Below are positions 59,591 to 64,000 of a stretch of DNA of 64,000 nt, in pieces. Numbering within the stretch: the stretch's first letter is position 1; each line of letters starts with the position of its first letter. The notes under the pieces are model-generated. The model did no database searches and was not told the origin of the DNA. It saw nothing but the letters and a program-made list of their open reading frames with translations. Location of the stretch: positions 9,653,072 to 9,717,071 of the forward strand of contig CM051000.1 of NCBI GenBank assembly GCA_027704905.1, written 5' to 3'. This DNA is from Muraenolepis orangiensis. Taxonomy: Eukaryota > Chordata > Actinopteri > Gadiformes > Muraenolepididae. The translations under genes and the position numbers were made by a program.

Positions 59591-59946
59591 GGTTATGGGA
59601 AAATTAATCTTGTTTTTAAGAGCTAACTCTGGTTACTAACTTGCTCGCTATCTAAACCCAACCGAAGCCCAAAACGGTGTTAAAATTTCGAGCACGTGGT
59701 TTCCTTCCATTCATGGTGGTTAGAACACGTGTAAGGGATAACTTATGGCTAGCCTGTCATTAGCTAGCCAGCTGGCTTTTACAGCCTGGGTTTCCAACCG
59801 CACAGCAGTATTGTGTATTCTGTATTCCATGGTCATGTTTTTGTAAGCTAATAGTAATGAACTTTTTGTTATATTGAGTTGTAAGTAATTCTGGTTTGAA
59901 TGTTGTTGATGGAGGTCTAAACTTTGTCATTTTTTTTTCCTTTCAG

Positions 59947-61645
59947 GTGGCTTGTTCCGATATGGTCTGGCAGTGTAAGTTGTGCGCTCCTTCTTTCACT
60001 TCCAGAATACAGTTATTTAAACACTACAGACTGCAGCACAGCCCTCTTCCATGCCTCTATACTGATTGTGTGTGTACATTTCAGTCATCATTCAGCAGTT
60101 GAGGCAGACAATTGCTGAAGAACTGAAGAAGACTGAGAAGAACCTGCCTCTCAATACCAAGATGATGCAGACCACATTTGCCCTGCGCGGACAGACCATA
60201 GTGTGGTTTAAAGTGAAAGTTGTGGTTCTTACTCATTTGGCGGCTATTTGCTGCGTTATAGAAGTTTAAGAGTTCCTCCAAGTTGAACTGACTAATTGAT
60301 GTTGATGTATTGTCCTTATGCTGTTTTTAAATGTAGGTGTATGCAGAGTTCCAGATGGTTACAAACCGGAACCTGCCCAACACCTTCTACGCAGAGCTTG
60401 ACCACCATATTCGTAGACTGATGACGTTATTTCGACAGAAGGCGTCCAAAACTGGGACCACAGCAGTTGCGTTGGCAGACATTTTACGAATCCACGATGA
60501 ACGGGTGAATAGATTATTATACATGTCGTAGGTTGAACCTCTAACATTGGACAGCTTCAATGATTCAAATGAGCTTTTACATTTTACAATTAGTCCACTT
60601 TGTGTTTGCTATTTGTCTGATTGCATTAAAGATGTGTAGAGGTTATTTGTGGACATATGTTCTGATTGGACTGTTTAAAATCAGCATTGTTGAGTAAACT
60701 TTTCAGTATATACACTGTTTTTATCTTAATAGGAAATCCATGACATCCACACCAGGCGCACCACTGTTCTCCATGCACTTCCTGTGTATCTGAACGAGGA
60801 AGTCTCTGGATTTTTCAGAACCTGCACAGTGAGTCTCCTTAAATAATGAACAGTACCACTGTATATTAAGTGAACAGTTAATCAAAATACTAACATGTTT
60901 TAGGACTTACCCTTGTTTAGTCTATCCATACAGTTTGTGTGATTTGGAGAGGTATGGTCTGTTTTATTTCACCCTACTACAAATGAACTGGCTTGGTGTT
61001 TTGTTCAAAGCGATAAGAAGTTTAGTAAAACATTTTCCTGTATGTGTTCTTGAGCTTAGTATCAGTCTATCTCCCGCCACTTAGATTCTCTGGTAACTCG
61101 GCTGATTCCTGTGTCCAGAACACGCATCTTCTGTTTTTACTTACAACTTACAAACATAACTCCATATACTTAGCTTTGTGCTGCACCAGCAGTACTTAAA
61201 TGATAAGGAGAGATGATTTGTCAACAACAATAACCAAAAAAAACGTTATAAAATAAATTAAGTACTATATTGTGGAAAAAAATTATTCAATTTAACTCTT
61301 ATATTAGTAGAAACCATGGATTAGTTTGTGATTAGTATGTCTCTTTCATTCATTCAGGAGCCTGATGAGCCAGAGCTTGACGATGTTGCTGTGGCCCTCC
61401 TTACTGTCATCAGTGACCATGACACAAGTCCAGTTCACTACCAGCCTGTGAAAATCTCTGTCGTCCTCGAAAGTGACATCGTGATCAGCCTCCCCAGATC
61501 TGGTGATGCCTTCCTGGTCATGTTTGGACTGATTTATGCACTACACCTCAGCTATCCTAAAGCGCTGACAAACACTTTTGAATTCGTTCAGAAGATTGTA
61601 CTTGGTCTAGAAACTGTCGCCCAGGTTGCAGACACTCAAGAATAA
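59947..61645 (+). CDS. SAMD3-like fish family protein with C2H2 finger, transposon-borne
   Basis: Pieces: 59947-60083 (C2H2 finger CKLCAPSFTSRIQLFKHYRLQH plus a second partial one), 60085-60195 (LRQTIAEELKKTEKN, TTFALRGQTIV), 60337-60504 (FYAELDHHIRRLMTLFRQKA), 60733-60828 (IHDIHTRRTTVLHALPVYLN), 61358-61645 (FLVMFGLIYALHLSYPKALT then NTFEFVQK, stop at 61643). The last three have clean GT-AG borders. Fish genomes hold many proteins of this type labelled 'sterile alpha motif domain-containing protein 3-like' (from memory); function unknown. Breaks: the finger exon runs straight into the next block out of frame near 60083, and the second block leaves frame at about 60200. The copy therefore looks internally deleted. 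The order finger, helical region, conserved C-terminal block is kept. Confidence 0.65.
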
Positions 61646-61651
61646 CTTGAT

Positions 61652-61810
61652 GATAAATGTGTAGAAAGGATGTGGGGTGAGGTATTGTTATTGTGAATCA
61701 AAGTTCTTTCCCTTTGTCACAATAATGCCTTAAGAAGTAAGCAAAGAACTTTGATTCAGAAGGCCTTCAATAATACCTCACTGAGGTATCCTTCTTTCTA
61801 CACATTTATC
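61652..61810. repeat. Long imperfect hairpin just after the SAMD3-like stop
   Basis: Arms of about 60-65 nt (GATAAATGTGTAGAAAGGA... and ...TTTCTACACATTTATC). Inner paired segment AATCAAAGTTCTTT. Starts 7 nt after the stop, in the presumed 3' UTR. Confidence 0.7.
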
Positions 61811-62024
61811 AATAGGCCTACTACACAATGTGCACTGTTCATTTTCTATTTTTCTATTTGTTTTTATTTTATTTGCCATATTTAACTGTTGTAAAGTTGT
61901 TTAATTATAGTGATTCTATTGTATTTATGTTTGACTTGTGTACATAAAACTATTTTTTATTAAGTTCAAATAATGTGGTTGTGTACTTATTTTTTTAAGT
62001 TCTGTTAACTTATTCCCACGGATA

Positions 62025-62218
62025 GAAAACTGAAAACTTTAAGTCGTAGTAACTGAAAATAATCAAGTAGCACCTAATCAAAACTTTTGAGTTCTGAAAA
62101 CTGACAACTTTAAGTCATAGTAACTTAAATTAGTTAAGTAGCACCTAATCAAAACTTTTGAGTTCTGAAAACTGACAACTTTAAGTCATAGTAACTTAAA
62201 TTAGTTAAGTAGCACCTA
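62025..62218 (+). repeat. 71-bp tandem repeat, ~2.75 copies
   Basis: Starts at 62025, 62096 and 62167 (GAAAACTGACAACTTTAAGT). The third copy is interrupted by the L2-like LINE and resumes at 63665. Confidence 0.8.
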
Positions 62219-63664
62219 AGCACCTACTGATCCTTCTCGACCTGTCTGCGGCGTTCGACACAGTGAACCACCAGATCCTCCTCTCCACTCTCGCCGAGCT
62301 TGGAATCGCTGGAACTGCGTTATCCTGGTTCACCTCCTACCTTTCAGATCGCACTTATCAGGTCACATGGAACGGTTCCCTGTCCAGACCCTGCACTGGA
62401 CACCGGAGTCCCTCAAGGCTCAGTATTGGGACCCCTTCTGTTTTCTCTTTACACTAAATCGCTAGGCTCTGTAATCACATCTCATGGCTTCTCCAATCAC
62501 TGCTATGCAGATGACACTCAACTGTTTATCTCCTTTCCCCCCTCAGAAACCCAAATAGCAACACGCATCTCTAAATGCCTGGCCGACATCAGCAGATGGA
62601 CAGCCGCCAACCACCTGAAGCTCAACCTTGACAAAACTGAGCTCCTCTTCATACCGGGGAAAGACTGCCCTCAGATGGACCTACTGGTCACCGTCGAGAA
62701 CACCCAAGTCTCCCCCTCAACCACAACAAGAGACCTTTGTGTGGTGGTAGATGACCAGCTGTCCTGCAATGCCAACGTCACCGCGGTGGCCCGATCTTGC
62801 AGAATTGCCCTCTACAACATCCGCAGGATCCGGCCCTTCCTCACACGTGAAGCGGCGCAGATCCTGGTCCAAGCGCTCGTCATCACCCGCCTCGACTACT
62901 GCAACTCTCTCCTGGCGGGACTCCCCGCCTCTGCAACTAAGCCCCTCCAACGCATCCAGAACGCAGCAGCACGCCTGGTATTCAATCTACCGAAATTCTC
63001 CCACGTGACCCCTCTCTTCCGCGATCTCCACTGTCTTCCGGTAAATGCTCGCATCAAATTCAAGACTCTGGTGCTGACCTTTAGGGCAGTCAATGGAACT
63101 GCCCCAGCCTACCTCCAGGCATTGGTCAAACCCTACATCCCAGCCAGAGCGCTCCGCTCAACTTCTGCCAGGCGACTTGTTCGACCTTCACTAATGTCAA
63201 CCAAACATCGCTCGTCCAAAACCCAGCTCTTCACGGCTCTGGCTCCACAGTGGTGGAATGAACTCCCGTCTCATGTCAGGACGGCAGAGTCCCTCGCCAG
63301 CTTCCGCAAGAGACTCAAGACCCACCTGTTCAGAGTCCACCTGGACTCTCCTTGAACCCTCCTTCTCCTTCGTGAAACCCCTAAACTTGCCTAAGTCCTG
63401 ACATTAATAGCTCTTAGCATGTTGTATATGTTATATCCTTAATGTTGATAACACGCTCTTATCACAGCTACTTAAGCAGGTGACCTAGCAGTACGAAATT
63501 GTGTTATTCATCTTGTTAAAATGAATACTTGTGAACTACTGTATTTTTATGTTTACGTACCCCAGTGTTATGCTATTGTCTGCTTCAACTAATGTACACC
63601 TTGTAAGTCGCTTTGGATAAAAGCGTCTGCCAAATGCCCTAAATGTAAATGTAAATGTAAATGT
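62219..63664 (+). mobile_element. L2-like LINE, 5'-truncated, inside the TIR element
   Basis: Starts in the RT palm (LLDLSAAFDTVNHQILLSTL), with a frame change near 62400. Then 62400-63355 is open: TGVPQGSVLGPLLFSLYTKS, HCYADDTQLFISF (YADD intact), LNLDKTELLFIPG, RIRPFLTREAAQIL, the C-terminal LAPQWWNELPSHVRTAESLA block and TAA/TGA after FRVHLDSP. The 3' tail TTTGGATAAAAGCGTCTGCC and ATGTAAATGTAA repeats are typical of L2-clade LINEs of fish. Confidence 0.85.
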
Positions 63665-64000
63665 AATCAAAAGTTTTGAGTTCTGAGAACTCAAAACTTT
63701 TGAGTTCTGAGAACTTGAGATTTTTGAGTTCTGCTAACTTATTCGGGTTTACAGTGTATATTTTGAGAGCCTGTGGTCTAAAATAAGGAATAAAATAGGA
63801 CTTGTTCCATAAAACTGTCCTGAGCGTAGTGTCTTCTGATCCCCGGTTACAGCGTTGTCTGCTACCGCTACTTTCAGGTGCCTCTTCATCCAGCACAACC
63901 GGGACCTGACAGCATCTGTAACCCAAGCTTGTGTCAGGTACACGGCAGGTTATCAAGCATATCAGGACAGCCTACCTTGGCCTGCGTGTTCTACAACACG

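Larger units (their letters stand above)
58209..63756 (+). mobile_element. 5.5-kb TIR element carrying a SAMD3-like gene
   Basis: Perfect 16-bp TIRs (CACTGTAAACCCGAAT) flanked by TA on both sides (58207-58208, 63757-63758). The empty site with a single TA is in arm C at 14190-14191. Contents: AT-rich subterminal repeats with AACTCAAAA motifs, G/C-rich low complexity (58800-59200), a five-piece gene (59947-61645), a hairpin after its stop, 71-bp tandem repeats, and a nested L2-like LINE. No transposase is recognised. TA duplications occur in Tc1/mariner and ISL2EU-type elements; I cannot choose. It is either non-autonomous or its enzyme is the cargo protein itself. Confidence 0.8.
52300..64000. 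repeat. Inverted duplication arm D
   Basis: Partner of arm C (52300-55875, 57878-58208, 63757-64000), interrupted by a hAT element and a TIR element that arm C lacks. Runs past the window end. Confidence 0.8.

Overview
The window reads as ray-finned (teleost-type) fish nuclear DNA. It has intron-containing genes with GT-AG splice sites and is packed with fish transposon families: Rex1-like, Rex3, L2-like and RTE-like LINEs, DIRS and Ty3/Gypsy retroelements, a degraded endogenous retrovirus, hAT elements and a tRNA-derived SINE. No bacterial-style operon, CRISPR array or origin is visible.

Host gene. A 12-exon gene for a secreted-then-membrane-anchored protein lies on the minus strand at 7371-13 (copy A). 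A second copy, exons 2-12, lies on the plus strand at 25969-31062 (copy B). The protein has a signal peptide, a Cys/Trp-rich N-terminal region, a mucin-like Thr/Pro stretch with 17-18 DPW repeats, a ZP domain, a furin-type RRRR site and one transmembrane helix. The copies form an inverted repeat (1-5933 and 25194-31077) whose inner end on the B side abuts a run of exactly 1,000 N. Each copy carries frameshifts the other lacks: single-base losses in A exons 4 (two) and 9, and a 4-base loss in B exon 8.

Spacer 7.5-24.2 kb: a Rex1-like LINE 3' part (9.0-10.2 kb), a Rex3 copy missing its RT core (10.2-11.8), a hAT element with an 8-bp target duplication holding a 69-bp satellite (11.85-13.14), and arm C of a second inverted duplication (13.95-20.75). 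Arm C contains head-to-head LINE fragments, an L2-like 3' end, a SINE and a THAP-domain exon. Then comes a 2.8-kb Rex1-like LINE (21.2-24.0).

31-52 kb is nested retroelements: a short LTR, ERV fragments in unusual order with an RTE-like LINE inside, a Rex1-like LINE, a chromodomain Ty3/Gypsy element cut by a Rex1 copy, a DIRS element split by another LINE, and a near-complete Rex1-like LINE with one open 1,091-codon ORF.

52.3-64 kb is arm D, the inverted partner of arm C, carrying two insertions that arm C lacks. One is a 1,988-bp hAT with a second hAT nested in it. The other is a 5,548-bp TIR element (58209-63756, TA target duplication, 16-bp perfect TIRs) that carries a spliced gene of the fish 'SAMD3-like' family and no recognisable transposase. 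Its empty site is preserved at 14190-14191. This cargo-bearing TIR element is the best candidate here for an undescribed system; the paired, complementarily broken mucin-ZP genes are second. All family names come from recognising motifs by eye; no search was run.
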